From CAZNFR01 sp964572225 (lineage in GTDB: Bacteria > Bacteroidota > Bacteroidia > Bacteroidales > GCA-2748055), in the NCBI GenBank assembly GCA_964572225.1, contig CAZNFR010000109.1, positions 1 through 9,733 of the forward strand: a stretch of 9,733 nucleotides of DNA. The letters are read 5' to 3'. The translations under genes were made by a program, and so were the position numbers. Shown one piece after another: positions 1 through 6,908 of this stretch (position 1 is the stretch's first letter; each line of letters opens with the position of its first letter). The notes below the pieces were generated by a model. The model saw nothing but the letters and a program-made list of their open reading frames with translations. It was not told the DNA's origin and searched no databases.

Positions 1-103
1 GAGTCATGATAATTTTGCCCTGCTGGAAAACTCAGGTCTTTACTGGCATCTGGTGGACCTGATCTGGATCTATCTTTTCCCTTTATTCTATTTAATAACC
101 TAA
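1..103 (+). CDS. ctaE: Cytochrome c oxidase subunit III, C-terminal end (partial)
   Basis: Only the last 33 codons are present; the reading frame starts at base 2 and stops at TAA 101-103. The visible peptide contains Y-W-H-L-V-D-L-I-W followed by a hydrophobic tail. This matches the last transmembrane helix of heme-copper oxidase subunit III, whose family ends with a Y-W-H-F-V-D-x-x-W type motif. Subunit III is a membrane subunit that stabilises the catalytic subunit I. The next gene, an oxidase subunit IV, starts 13 bp downstream on the same strand, and subunit II follows, which supports the call. The rest of the gene, and presumably subunit I, lie left of the window. The short length limits certainty, but context makes an alternative unlikely. 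Confidence 0.85.
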   Translation, partial: SHDNFALLENSGLYWHLVDLIWIYLFPLFYLIT

Positions 104-116
104 AAAAAGCAAGATA

Positions 117-401
117 ATGTCGGGTGATAATCATACTGTTGTCAAGTACAAATTGCATATTCTGGTCCTGATAGGACTGTTGATCATGACAGGGATATCC
201 GTGGCAGTCACACAAATTGATCTCGGAGTCCTGACGGTTACCATCGCGTTGGTACTTGCAACTATAAAAGCCACGCTGGTTTTGACCTTCTTCATGCACC
301 TAAAGTTTGATAACCGGTTTTTTGCAATAATGGCAATCGCAGTTATCCTTCTGATAGGCATAGTGATCTTTGTTACATTTTTAGACTACTTATACAGGTA
401 A
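117..401 (+). CDS. ctaF: Cytochrome c oxidase subunit IV (caa3-type, CtaF-like)
   Basis: This 94-residue membrane protein has three predicted helices, at about 13-33, 37-60 and 68-90. The second helix ends in the motif K51-A-T-L-V-L-x-F-F-M-H61-L, which is the hallmark of the bacterial caa3-type oxidase subunit IV family. This small accessory subunit packs against subunits I and III in the cytoplasmic membrane and has no redox centre of its own. The gene sits 13 bp after subunit III and 4 bp before subunit II, so it belongs to the oxidase operon. The ATG at 117 is the only start that gives the full first helix. The ribosome binding site is A-rich and weak (aaaaaaagcaag), as is common in Bacteroidota. 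Length is normal for the family. Confidence 0.88.
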   Translation: MSGDNHTVVKYKLHILVLIGLLIMTGISVAVTQIDLGVLTVTIALVLATIKATLVLTFFMHLKFDNRFFAIMAIAVILLIGIVIFVTFLDYLYR

Positions 402-405
402 TGAT

Positions 406-1353
406 ATGTATTCAGGAACAGGAATAGACGCATCAAATTTTGTCGGCAAAGTCGACGCGGCATTTATGTTCATAATTGGGGTGGCCATTGTTTTTATCTT
501 GGGCTTAACCGCTTTAATGATCCTTTTCATCGTAAAATACAACCGCAAAAAGAATCAAAAAGCTACCCAGATCAAGGGAAGTTTACGCTTGGAACTTATA
601 TGGACCATCGTTCCCACACTTCTGGTCCTGGTCATGTTCTGGTTTGGATGGGCCGGTTGGAAACCCATGAAAAACATTCCCAAAGATGCGAGGGAGGTTA
701 CAAGCATTTCAAGAATGTGGAGCTTTTCTTTTGAATATGAAAACGGAAAGGTATCCCCAAACCTGGTCCTGCCGGTGAATGAACCCGTTGTCATTAATCT
801 TGAATCGGTCGATGTGATACACAGCCTCTATATCCCGGCTTTCAGGGTTAAGGAGGACATGGTTCCGGGAAGAACCAAACAAATGTGGTTCAGACCTCAG
901 GCTGAAGGAACCTATGACCTTTTCTGTACTGAGTACTGTGGATTAAGACATTCTTACATGGAATCCACCGTGGAGATCCTTTCCATGGAAGAATTCGAGA
1001 AATGGTATGCCGACACCACAGGAGTAGAGGCCGGAGAGGAAGAGATGGCGGGTTCTGAAGGGTTTGCCATCCTGAGAGCCCAGGGGTGCAACGCATGCCA
1101 TTCATCCGATGGCTCAAAACTTGTGGGTCCATCTTATCTCGGACTTTGGGGATCGGAGGTAGTTGTGGAAGAAAATGGTGAGAAAAAAACAGTTCAGGCC
1201 GACAGGGATTATATTGTCAGTTCCATTTACCAGCCTAACCAACAAATCGTGGAAGGCTACCAGAAAGGCCTTATGCAATCCTACGAAGGCACTATTACCC
1301 AGGAAGATATTGATAAGATTATTGAATACCTTCAAGCACTGAATGAGCAATAA
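406..1353 (+). CDS. coxB: Cytochrome c oxidase subunit II with fused cytochrome c domain (caa3 type)
   Basis: This 315-residue subunit II accepts electrons from cytochrome c or ACIII and passes them via CuA to heme a in subunit I. There are two transmembrane helices (about 19-43 and 63-84) and then a periplasmic cupredoxin domain (about 95-195). The CuA ligand set is complete: H139, then C174-T-E-Y-C178 with H182 and M185. A C-terminal class I cytochrome c domain (about 215-315) carries C228-N-A-C231-H232 for covalent heme and M290 as the likely distal ligand. The fused heme domain defines the caa3 type. No signal peptide is seen; the protein begins close to helix 1. The gene lies 4 bp after subunit IV, and its last 11 bp overlap ctaB. 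Unusually it follows subunits III and IV, whereas the common order is II-I-III-IV. Confidence 0.96.
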   Translation: MYSGTGIDASNFVGKVDAAFMFIIGVAIVFILGLTALMILFIVKYNRKKNQKATQIKGSLRLELIWTIVPTLLVLVMFWFGWAGWKPMKNIPKDAREVTSISRMWSFSFEYENGKVSPNLVLPVNEPVVINLESVDVIHSLYIPAFRVKEDMVPGRTKQMWFRPQAEGTYDLFCTEYCGLRHSYMESTVEILSMEEFEKWYADTTGVEAGEEEMAGSEGFAILRAQGCNACHSSDGSKLVGPSYLGLWGSEVVVEENGEKKTVQADRDYIVSSIYQPNQQIVEGYQKGLMQSYEGTITQEDIDKIIEYLQALNEQ

Positions 1354-2218
1354 TAGATGGAAATTCTATATTGATCTTGCAAAATTAAAAGTTGTACTAC
1401 CTGTAGGGCTCAGTGGTCTTACAGGTTTTCTTTTGAATAAACCCGGGAATATCCCAATGGCTTTTCTCCTGTTAACAGCTGTAGTTCTGCAGGCCGCCGC
1501 GGCTTCAGCGGTAAATCAAATACGGGAGCAGACCCGCGACCGTCTTATGCCCAGGACCCAAAACAGGCCCGTGGCATCAGGAAAGATAACCACAAATCAA
1601 GCCTGGATCTTTTCCGGGCTAAGCTTCTCTCTGGGCTCTTTCCTCCTAATTTATTTCTTTGGCTACCTGCCATTTTCATTGGGCCTTTTCTCCCTGCTCT
1701 GGTATATTCTGGTCTACACCGAACTTAAGAAAATAACCGCTTTTGCCGTGATCCCCGGGTCAGTTACAGGGGCTATCCCCCCGTTAATGGGCTGGACCGC
1801 AGCCGGGGGTGATCTCGTTGACACTACCGCAATTCTTCTTGCCTTTCTATTCTTTATCGGACAAGTCCCACACTTCTGGCTTCTTATCCTCAAATACGGG
1901 GATCAATATGAAAAAGCAGGTTTTCCCGGACTAAAAAGGCATTTCAATGACAATCAAATAAAAAGGCTAAGTTTTACCTGGATTATGACAGCTCTAGCCT
2001 CGGCACTGCTGCTGGCATTTTTTGGGATTCTTGAATTTCAGGTTTCCAAACTGATGATGCTTGCGATCAGTATTTCCGGTATCTTTGTTTTCAGAGACCT
2101 TGCCTTTCCGGTTAAATTAAAAAAAGAAAGGAAGCATTTCCTAATGCTGAATATCTATTTTATGATAATAATGTTTTTGTTGATTTTCGATAAACTGATC
2201 TTTTTCCATGCGGGATGA
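1343..2218 (+). CDS. ctaB: Protoheme IX farnesyltransferase (heme O synthase), divergent
   Basis: This 291-residue UbiA-superfamily prenyltransferase has about eight or nine membrane helices. It would attach a farnesyl group to heme B to make heme O, the precursor of heme A in the oxidase. The first polar signature reads N58-Q-I-R-E62-Q-T-R-D66, followed by M69-x-R71-T-x-N-R75-P. CtaB normally has Asp where E62 stands, and often another Asp at position 64. The second half keeps Y125-T-E-L-K-K, G139-x-x-x-G143-A-I-P-P-L-x-G150-W, P176-H-F-W and K184-Y-G-D187-Q-Y. The N-terminal K-P-R motif is K-L-K. The start codon lies inside coxB (11 bp overlap), and the stop overlaps the next start by 11 bp, which suggests translational coupling. 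Location right after coxB supports heme O synthase over other UbiA enzymes. Confidence 0.88.
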   Translation: MSNNRWKFYIDLAKLKVVLPVGLSGLTGFLLNKPGNIPMAFLLLTAVVLQAAAASAVNQIREQTRDRLMPRTQNRPVASGKITTNQAWIFSGLSFSLGSFLLIYFFGYLPFSLGLFSLLWYILVYTELKKITAFAVIPGSVTGAIPPLMGWTAAGGDLVDTTAILLAFLFFIGQVPHFWLLILKYGDQYEKAGFPGLKRHFNDNQIKRLSFTWIMTALASALLLAFFGILEFQVSKLMMLAISISGIFVFRDLAFPVKLKKERKHFLMLNIYFMIIMFLLIFDKLIFFHAG

Positions 2219-2837
2219 AAATATTGTCTATTTAAGCTCAAATCTGCTCACTCTCATTGGACTAATCATTGGTCTTGAGTGTATCTCCCTCCTTTTTAAT
2301 TTCGTTGAGTACCGATATATTCAAAGAATCATACTTTATGATTATGACTATACGTCCGACCGGCTATTTATCACTCTTCAGAATTCAATTCTCTCCGTCA
2401 TTTATGGCATTTTCAGGATATTTACCTTCATCTATTTTATCCGTTGGATGTATTTTGCACATAAGAACCTGGAAGAAAAACAGGTATACTATCTCAATTT
2501 CCGTTCCGGATCCGCAATATGGTCCTGGTTCGTTCCCGTTTTAAACCTTATACTGCCCTTTCAGATAATTCGTGAGATTTACGAAACCACGTTTAGCCTT
2601 GCCGGAAACGAAAACACCTCGTCTTCCCTGGCAGCCTGGTGGTGGATAGTATCGTTGATTTCTATAATAGCAGGGTTTTTTGAGCCCGGAGTAATCCGGG
2701 GCATCAACTCTGCAGATCCTATCGAATACTTCGGGAATCCACTTCCTTTTATTCTCCCTCCTGTAATCGGCATTCTTTCCCTCTCCCTGGGATTTGTCAT
2801 GGTGAACAGGATAAGAAAGACCCTTAAAAGTTTGTAG
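2208..2837 (+). CDS. DUF4328 family membrane protein
   Basis: This 209-residue integral membrane protein has helices at about 12-32, 58-83, 103-123, 143-160 and 180-199. It resembles the DUF4328 family. The shared pattern is R79-W-M-Y-x-A84-x-x-N87-L at the end of one helix, W105-x-W-F-V-P110-x-x-N113-x-x-x-P117-F in the next, and an A-x-W144-W-W cluster leading into a later helix. No molecular function is established for the family as far as I know. The ATG lies inside ctaB with an 11 bp overlap, so it is likely co-translated with heme O synthase and is the last gene of the oxidase operon. This placement permits, but does not prove, a role in oxidase or heme biogenesis. Its 3' end overlaps the convergent CPBP gene by 14 bp. 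Confidence 0.72.
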   Translation: MRDENIVYLSSNLLTLIGLIIGLECISLLFNFVEYRYIQRIILYDYDYTSDRLFITLQNSILSVIYGIFRIFTFIYFIRWMYFAHKNLEEKQVYYLNFRSGSAIWSWFVPVLNLILPFQIIREIYETTFSLAGNENTSSSLAAWWWIVSLISIIAGFFEPGVIRGINSADPIEYFGNPLPFILPPVIGILSLSLGFVMVNRIRKTLKSL

Positions 2838-3465
2838 GAGCATAAAAATATTGGCCTATGCCCACGGTAAATATCCAGTTTCCGTATAACATATGTTCGA
2901 TGAAGACGACCATTAGTGATTTACTATTCCTGTAGGTGTATGCAAAAAGTATTCCTCCGGCGAAAGTCAGTAACAGAGCAAGCAGATTGTTGAAGATTAT
3001 ATGTGAAAATGAAAAGAGAACAGCATTGAGAAGGATAAAAAGCTTTTCGTTTGGAATCAGTTTTGAATACCTGTGAAAAAACCATCCACGGTATATTAGT
3101 TCCTGCGGAAAAGCAGACCATAAAGGATATAGCAACATTATCAGAATCCACAATCCGGTTCTTTCTCTGGGAAGGATAAATAAATTTTCAGGGGTAAATA
3201 AGAGGACCGCTATAAAGCTTATCAAGGCAAATCCTGCAAAACGATAGAGGAGGCTACTCCAATGCTTAAATCCATTAAGCCAGATTTTTTTCCGATCAAA
3301 ATTTTTTGATCTCAGAAGAATAATAGTAAAAACAAAAAATACCACCAACAAAGGGATTGATTTATGGAAGGGAATGAGATTATAGTAATAAAGTAGAGGT
3401 ATCCCTATAAAAACAAATACTAACTCTAACCATAGGAAAATTTTGGTTTTGTTTATGCTTTTCAT
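2824..3465 (-). CDS. CPBP family intramembrane protease homologue
   Basis: This 213-residue protein with about six membrane helices belongs to the CPBP (CAAX protease and bacteriocin-processing, ABI) family. Numbered from the ATG at 3465, motif 1 is P120-Q121-E122-L-I-Y-R126-G, where Q replaces the first Glu of the usual E-E-x-x-x-R. Motif 2 is F151-S-F-S-H155, and motif 3 is E190-H191-x-x-Y-G-N196. The catalytic Glu, Arg and both His are therefore present and the protein may be active. Substrates cannot be predicted. An upstream in-frame TTG at 3486 would add seven residues (M-P-D-T-K-L-I). I prefer the ATG because it starts directly before a lysine-rich tail and helix 1. The gene is a single transcription unit, divergent from the transporter at 3552 and convergent with DUF4328. 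Confidence 0.82.
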   Translation of the reverse strand: MKSINKTKIFLWLELVFVFIGIPLLYYYNLIPFHKSIPLLVVFFVFTIILLRSKNFDRKKIWLNGFKHWSSLLYRFAGFALISFIAVLLFTPENLFILPRERTGLWILIMLLYPLWSAFPQELIYRGWFFHRYSKLIPNEKLFILLNAVLFSFSHIIFNNLLALLLTFAGGILFAYTYRNSKSLMVVFIEHMLYGNWIFTVGIGQYFYAPTNF

Positions 3466-3551
3466 GATTAACTTTGTATCCGGCAATTTTTTGAAAGGTT
3501 CATAATTCAGAACAAGAATAAGGTAATAAAGTTTTGATTTGAACTGATTCC

Positions 3552-4436
3552 ATGGCTCTTGTGAATAATATGGAAAATCTATTCTCTGATATCCTCCTTC
3601 CGGTTACCCTGGCCATAATTACACTGGGCATGGGATTATCCATTAACATCAGTGATTTCAAACGGATTTTTCTATACCCTAAAGCGGTGATCATAGGACT
3701 TTGTTGCCAGATGCTGCTTTTACCATCCATTGCTTTTATTATCGCGTCATTGGTTGATATTGATCCGGTTTACAAAGTAGGACTTATTATCATTTCTGCC
3801 TGTCCGGGTGGAGCCACTTCCAATCTGGTAACTTTTATACTTTCGGGCAATGTAGCTCTTTCCATTTCAATGACGGTTATCAACAGCATCATCACACTAA
3901 TTACCATTCCTGCAATCGTAAGTCTGGGATTGGAAGTTTTTCTTGAAAGAGAAGCTCACATTAGTCTGCCGGTAATGAACACCATCCTCAAGGTATTTCT
4001 GGTTACCGTTTTACCGGTTGCCACAGGGGTAACTTTTCGCAGTTTCTTTACCGAGACCGCTAACAAAATGGAGCGGCCCATGAAATACATACTGCCCCTT
4101 TTATTATTGGGTATTTATGCAGGAGTCATTTTTATTGATGAGGGTGAAGATTCATCCAATATCCTGGATCATCTTTCCTTGTTCCCTCATTCACTATTAC
4201 TAAACCTCGCTGCCATGTTCGTGGGTTGGGGGATTGCCTGGTTATTCCGTTTAAGCAGGAGAAATAAATATACCATCTCCATTGAAGTGGGTCTTCAAAA
4301 CTCGGCCCTGGCAATTTTTGTTGCTGCTACACTCCTTCAGAATCAATCTATGGCTATTGTTCCCGTCATTTACGGTTCTTTCACCTTTTTCAGTACTGCA
4401 CTATTTGGCTATTTCGTGAAAAAGATAAGCCGTTGA
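3552..4436 (+). CDS. Bile acid:sodium symporter family transporter (BASS)
   Basis: This 294-residue protein with nine or ten helices belongs to the BASS family (PF01758-type), sodium-coupled carriers of bile acids, pantoate, 2-keto acids and other organic anions. The core signatures are A83-C84-P-G-G87-x-x-S90-N91 and E245-V-G-L-Q249-N250. The sodium sites I recall from the Neisseria ASBT structure map by spacing: site 1 to S90, N91, S104, T108 and E245, and site 2 to Q53, E245, V246 and Q249. Sodium coupling is therefore likely retained. The substrate cannot be read from the sequence, and a bile acid is unlikely for a probable environmental organism. The ATG at 3552 is used; a second in-frame ATG at 3570 would also leave helix 1 intact. 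The gene is monocistronic and ends 7 bp before the convergent GH97 gene. Confidence 0.9.
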   Translation: MALVNNMENLFSDILLPVTLAIITLGMGLSINISDFKRIFLYPKAVIIGLCCQMLLLPSIAFIIASLVDIDPVYKVGLIIISACPGGATSNLVTFILSGNVALSISMTVINSIITLITIPAIVSLGLEVFLEREAHISLPVMNTILKVFLVTVLPVATGVTFRSFFTETANKMERPMKYILPLLLLGIYAGVIFIDEGEDSSNILDHLSLFPHSLLLNLAAMFVGWGIAWLFRLSRRNKYTISIEVGLQNSALAIFVAATLLQNQSMAIVPVIYGSFTFFSTALFGYFVKKISR

Positions 4437-4443
4437 GTCAATC

Positions 4444-6375
4444 CTAGTAAGCCACAAACCCACCCCTGGGAGGAAGTTTAAGTTTTATTTTCCCTTTCTG
4501 TGGTTCCAAAATTTGGTATTCGAACGACTTGGGATTATCGCCATCCGCTATGAGTCTCAGAGAATCTCTTTTTGTAAATCCAAGGTCGATCTCAAGAGGA
4601 AGTTCTTTATCCTGTCCGTTAATACCGGCTATATACCAGTTTTCTCCAGATCTTCGTGCCAGGATTACAAAATCGCCCGGATATCCGTCCAGAAAACGGA
4701 TTTCTTCCCAGGTGACCGGCACAGTTTTCAGGAATTCCTGCACATATTCAGGCAACGCAAGGTAAGATTCAAACCGGTCGGCAAAATGCTGGATACCCGA
4801 TTCAAAGATGACTGCCAGAGCAGTTTCATGGGCATGACTGGTTAGGTGGGGGTAGGTTGATTCGGAATAGGTAACCGGAGTATAATCCATAGGTCCTATA
4901 ACATTACGGGTAAAAGGAAGAATGGTATTATGGATAGGAGCATATTCAGGATAATTCCTGTCAAATTTATAAGCCTCTGCGCCCCGGACCGATTCGAGTG
5001 TCAACAAATTCGGCCAGGTCTTGGACCAGCCACGGGGCATCGTACAGCCGTGAAAATTCACAAGGATATTATATTCGGATGCATCTTTCAAAATATCGAT
5101 ATACTGGGTAATTATTTCCTGTTTATCACTCTGGAAAAAATCTACCTTGACACCTTTCACCCCGATATCGGACAACCATTTAAATTCGGCCTTTCTGATA
5201 GAATCAATATGCATAAGATTGCGGGGTTGCTCGGTAATCTCATTGTGAGGCCCTCCCGAGTTATACCATACCAGTAATCCTACATTTTGTTTATTTGCAT
5301 AATCTGCAAGTTGTTCCAGGTTGCCACCTTCCATATTGTTCCAGTTTGCATCCACCAGAAAGTAGTCCCAGCCAAACTGCTTAGTGAAATCGATAAACTC
5401 CTTCATTCTTGCGAAGTCCCTCGGGCTATCAGATTCGGACCACCAGCTCCAGCTGGCAATGCCTGGCTTAATCCATCCGGTATTATTGATAGCAGAACCC
5501 GGACTAAGGTCGTGTACTAGATTAGATTCGACAATATCACCCGGGTTTTCAGAGATCACTGCAAATCGCCAGGGGGTTTGCCAGGGTAGTGTCCAGGAAG
5601 GATACTCATCGAAAAGCCCCATTGCCTCACCAGGTTCAGGGAATCTTAACGTGTAGAGTCCGCCTTCAGGATTATCAGTCAGGTGCATCCCACAATAGCT
5701 TTGATCAAGGTCAGCTTCAGAGATCAGGATCCAAAGATTATTTGTATGAAACAAGGCAGGAAAGGACCATCCGTTTCGATTATCCGGACTTTTTGTTCCA
5801 ATTTCAAGCATATCCTGATAAAATTGCTCGTAAGCAGGAGACCAGGGAGCTATGGTATCGTAGGGATGTATCCACTTGTATCCGGGCTCCGGTAAGTTAA
5901 ACCCTGTGTTTTCGCCCGTCACGGTGAGTAACTCATCACTCTGACCAGGAAATACATATCTCATGGCGAAGCCTTTATTATAAGCTCTGAATATCAGTTG
6001 AACAGGAGCTCCATTTTCATTCTCAAAGTTAAGAAGGATCTGATTTGCCTCAACTTCGTTTGATTTCTCTTTCCCACTGAGCATTTCATAATTGGTTGCA
6101 ATAAAATCAGGACCCTGAACTGACTTAAACCTCAGATTCTCCTTAAACGACTGGTCTTCTCTTTCAATTCCAAGGGGCGATGGTTCCAGAGCAAGTACGG
6201 TTCCTGCCCCTTTATTTATTTTCACCTGATAACTCAGGCTTCCGTCATTCTCGTTCTGAAAAATCTCGACCTGTAATTTTTTGTCGGGCGATTCAACCTT
6301 CCAGACTTCTGTGGTTTGATTGCAGGAATATATTAGAAAAAAAAGACTTAGGAATAATAAAAGCTTGGTTTTCAT
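4444..6375 (-). CDS. GH97 family glycosidase, lipoprotein, probably retaining (alpha-galactosidase-like)
   Basis: This 643-residue glycoside hydrolase family 97 protein starts with a lipoprotein signal (L-I-Y-S-C18). An N-terminal beta-sandwich follows (about 24-295), then a (beta/alpha)8 barrel (about 296-545) and a C-terminal beta domain (about 550-643). In the barrel, V409-K-V-D412-F-F carries an Asp where the retaining branch (Bacteroides BT1871 type, D415) has its nucleophile. E467 lies 55 residues further, the same spacing I recall for that enzyme's acid/base (E470). The H442-G443 pair stands where inverting SusB-type enzymes have H-E (E508). E461 matches a SusB calcium ligand. I infer a retaining enzyme acting on alpha-galactosides or beta-L-arabinopyranosides, exported to the periplasm or outer membrane. 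No susC/susD pair, regulator or other glycosidase is nearby, so its substrate locus is elsewhere or it acts alone. Confidence 0.92.
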   Translation of the reverse strand: MKTKLLLFLSLFFLIYSCNQTTEVWKVESPDKKLQVEIFQNENDGSLSYQVKINKGAGTVLALEPSPLGIEREDQSFKENLRFKSVQGPDFIATNYEMLSGKEKSNEVEANQILLNFENENGAPVQLIFRAYNKGFAMRYVFPGQSDELLTVTGENTGFNLPEPGYKWIHPYDTIAPWSPAYEQFYQDMLEIGTKSPDNRNGWSFPALFHTNNLWILISEADLDQSYCGMHLTDNPEGGLYTLRFPEPGEAMGLFDEYPSWTLPWQTPWRFAVISENPGDIVESNLVHDLSPGSAINNTGWIKPGIASWSWWSESDSPRDFARMKEFIDFTKQFGWDYFLVDANWNNMEGGNLEQLADYANKQNVGLLVWYNSGGPHNEITEQPRNLMHIDSIRKAEFKWLSDIGVKGVKVDFFQSDKQEIITQYIDILKDASEYNILVNFHGCTMPRGWSKTWPNLLTLESVRGAEAYKFDRNYPEYAPIHNTILPFTRNVIGPMDYTPVTYSESTYPHLTSHAHETALAVIFESGIQHFADRFESYLALPEYVQEFLKTVPVTWEEIRFLDGYPGDFVILARRSGENWYIAGINGQDKELPLEIDLGFTKRDSLRLIADGDNPKSFEYQILEPQKGKIKLKLPPRGGFVAY

Positions 6376-6899
6376 AGTCGCGTTTTTTAAGAATCTGTTA
6401 AACGTATTATGGAGTCAATACCCGGGTATAAAGATATTAATTTTTCTTATCCCATTCCGGAATCTGCAGATCCTCAAGAGCCATTTACAGGCTACTGTCC
6501 TGCTCCGGGAATTTTCCAGCTGTTAACAATGATCTCCTGGCAGTTGTGAGATTCGTATCCACATCCCTGCTTTTCCTTTCGCGTCCTATTCCTGCTTTTA
6601 TCCTATTGAAACCCATTTCTTCCTCAACATTTACGCACTATTTGTTTCGCAATGATCTGTTGAAATGCAGAATGTGCCCTATTATTTCCATTGGGATCAA
6701 AATTTCAAGAACTGCTGCCCATGAATTAAAAAGAATCAGATCAGCAGCATTTTTAAAACCTACTTTCATGAATTCGGGATCATTACAGGCGATATTCCGT
6801 CCATGTTTTTCCGAACGAAAACAAACGATATCCGTCACCTGACCGGAGAGGTATTCCGCGGTATTCAGAATTTGGATTATGGCATTCAAAAAGGACCTT
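6376..6899. other. Intergenic region of 524 bp without an intact gene
   Basis: This stretch lies between the GH97 start and the epimerase stop, both on the - strand. No convincing intact gene is seen on either strand. The best explanation for most of it is a possible decayed reading frame on the - strand (listed separately). The exactly mirrored + strand frame also reads smoothly from about 6725 to 6933, but an in-frame TGA interrupts it upstream. Close to GH97 there is a perfect 12-bp palindrome. I found no tRNA, no strong terminator, and no match to the Bacteroidota TAnnTTTG promoter box on the - strand in this interval. Confidence 0.6.
6418..6429. repeat. Perfect 12-bp palindrome upstream of GH97
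   Basis: ATACCCGGGTAT is a perfect inverted repeat centred about 48 bp upstream of the GH97 start codon. Its place fits an operator, but a single GC-rich 12-mer can also arise by chance, and no regulator gene lies in this window. Confidence 0.3.
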
Positions 6900-6908
6900 T
6901 TAATTTTC
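6437..6908 (-). pseudogene. Possible decayed coding sequence, unrecognised
   Basis: On the - strand one frame stays open from the epimerase stop region down to 6437 apart from two stops, TAG at 6638-6640 and TAA at 6485-6487. About 155 codons with two stops is fewer than chance would give in this AT-rich sequence. Codon choice looks gene-like in parts, for example the stretch ending in N-S-W-A-A-V-L-E and the final piece M-A-L-E-D-L-Q-I-P-E-W-D. No clear start codon or ribosome site follows the epimerase; the first in-frame ATG is near 6770. I recognise no family. It may instead be one or two very short genes, or the shadow of a mirrored + strand frame, so confidence is low. Confidence 0.25.

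Noticed and set aside
3466..3551. Search for Bacteroidota promoters in the divergent CPBP/transporter gap.
   Set aside because: Only partial -7-like boxes (TATTCTTG on -, TTGATTTG on +) were found, with no TTTG element at the right distance, so no promoter is called.
4513..5900. Several + strand open frames of 70-115 codons inside the GH97 gene.
   Set aside because: They are antisense to a well-supported GH97 coding sequence and carry no family motif of their own.
6546..6842. A 98-codon + strand open frame in the gap between GH97 and the epimerase.
   Set aside because: Its peptide has low-quality composition, no recognisable motif and no ribosome site, and another frame on the opposite strand looks more gene-like. 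It is treated as a chance frame.
6885..6902. AAAAGG-A-CCTTTT next to the epimerase stop, considered as an intrinsic terminator.
   Set aside because: The two arms are separated by one base, which is too short for a hairpin loop, and there is no GC-rich stem.
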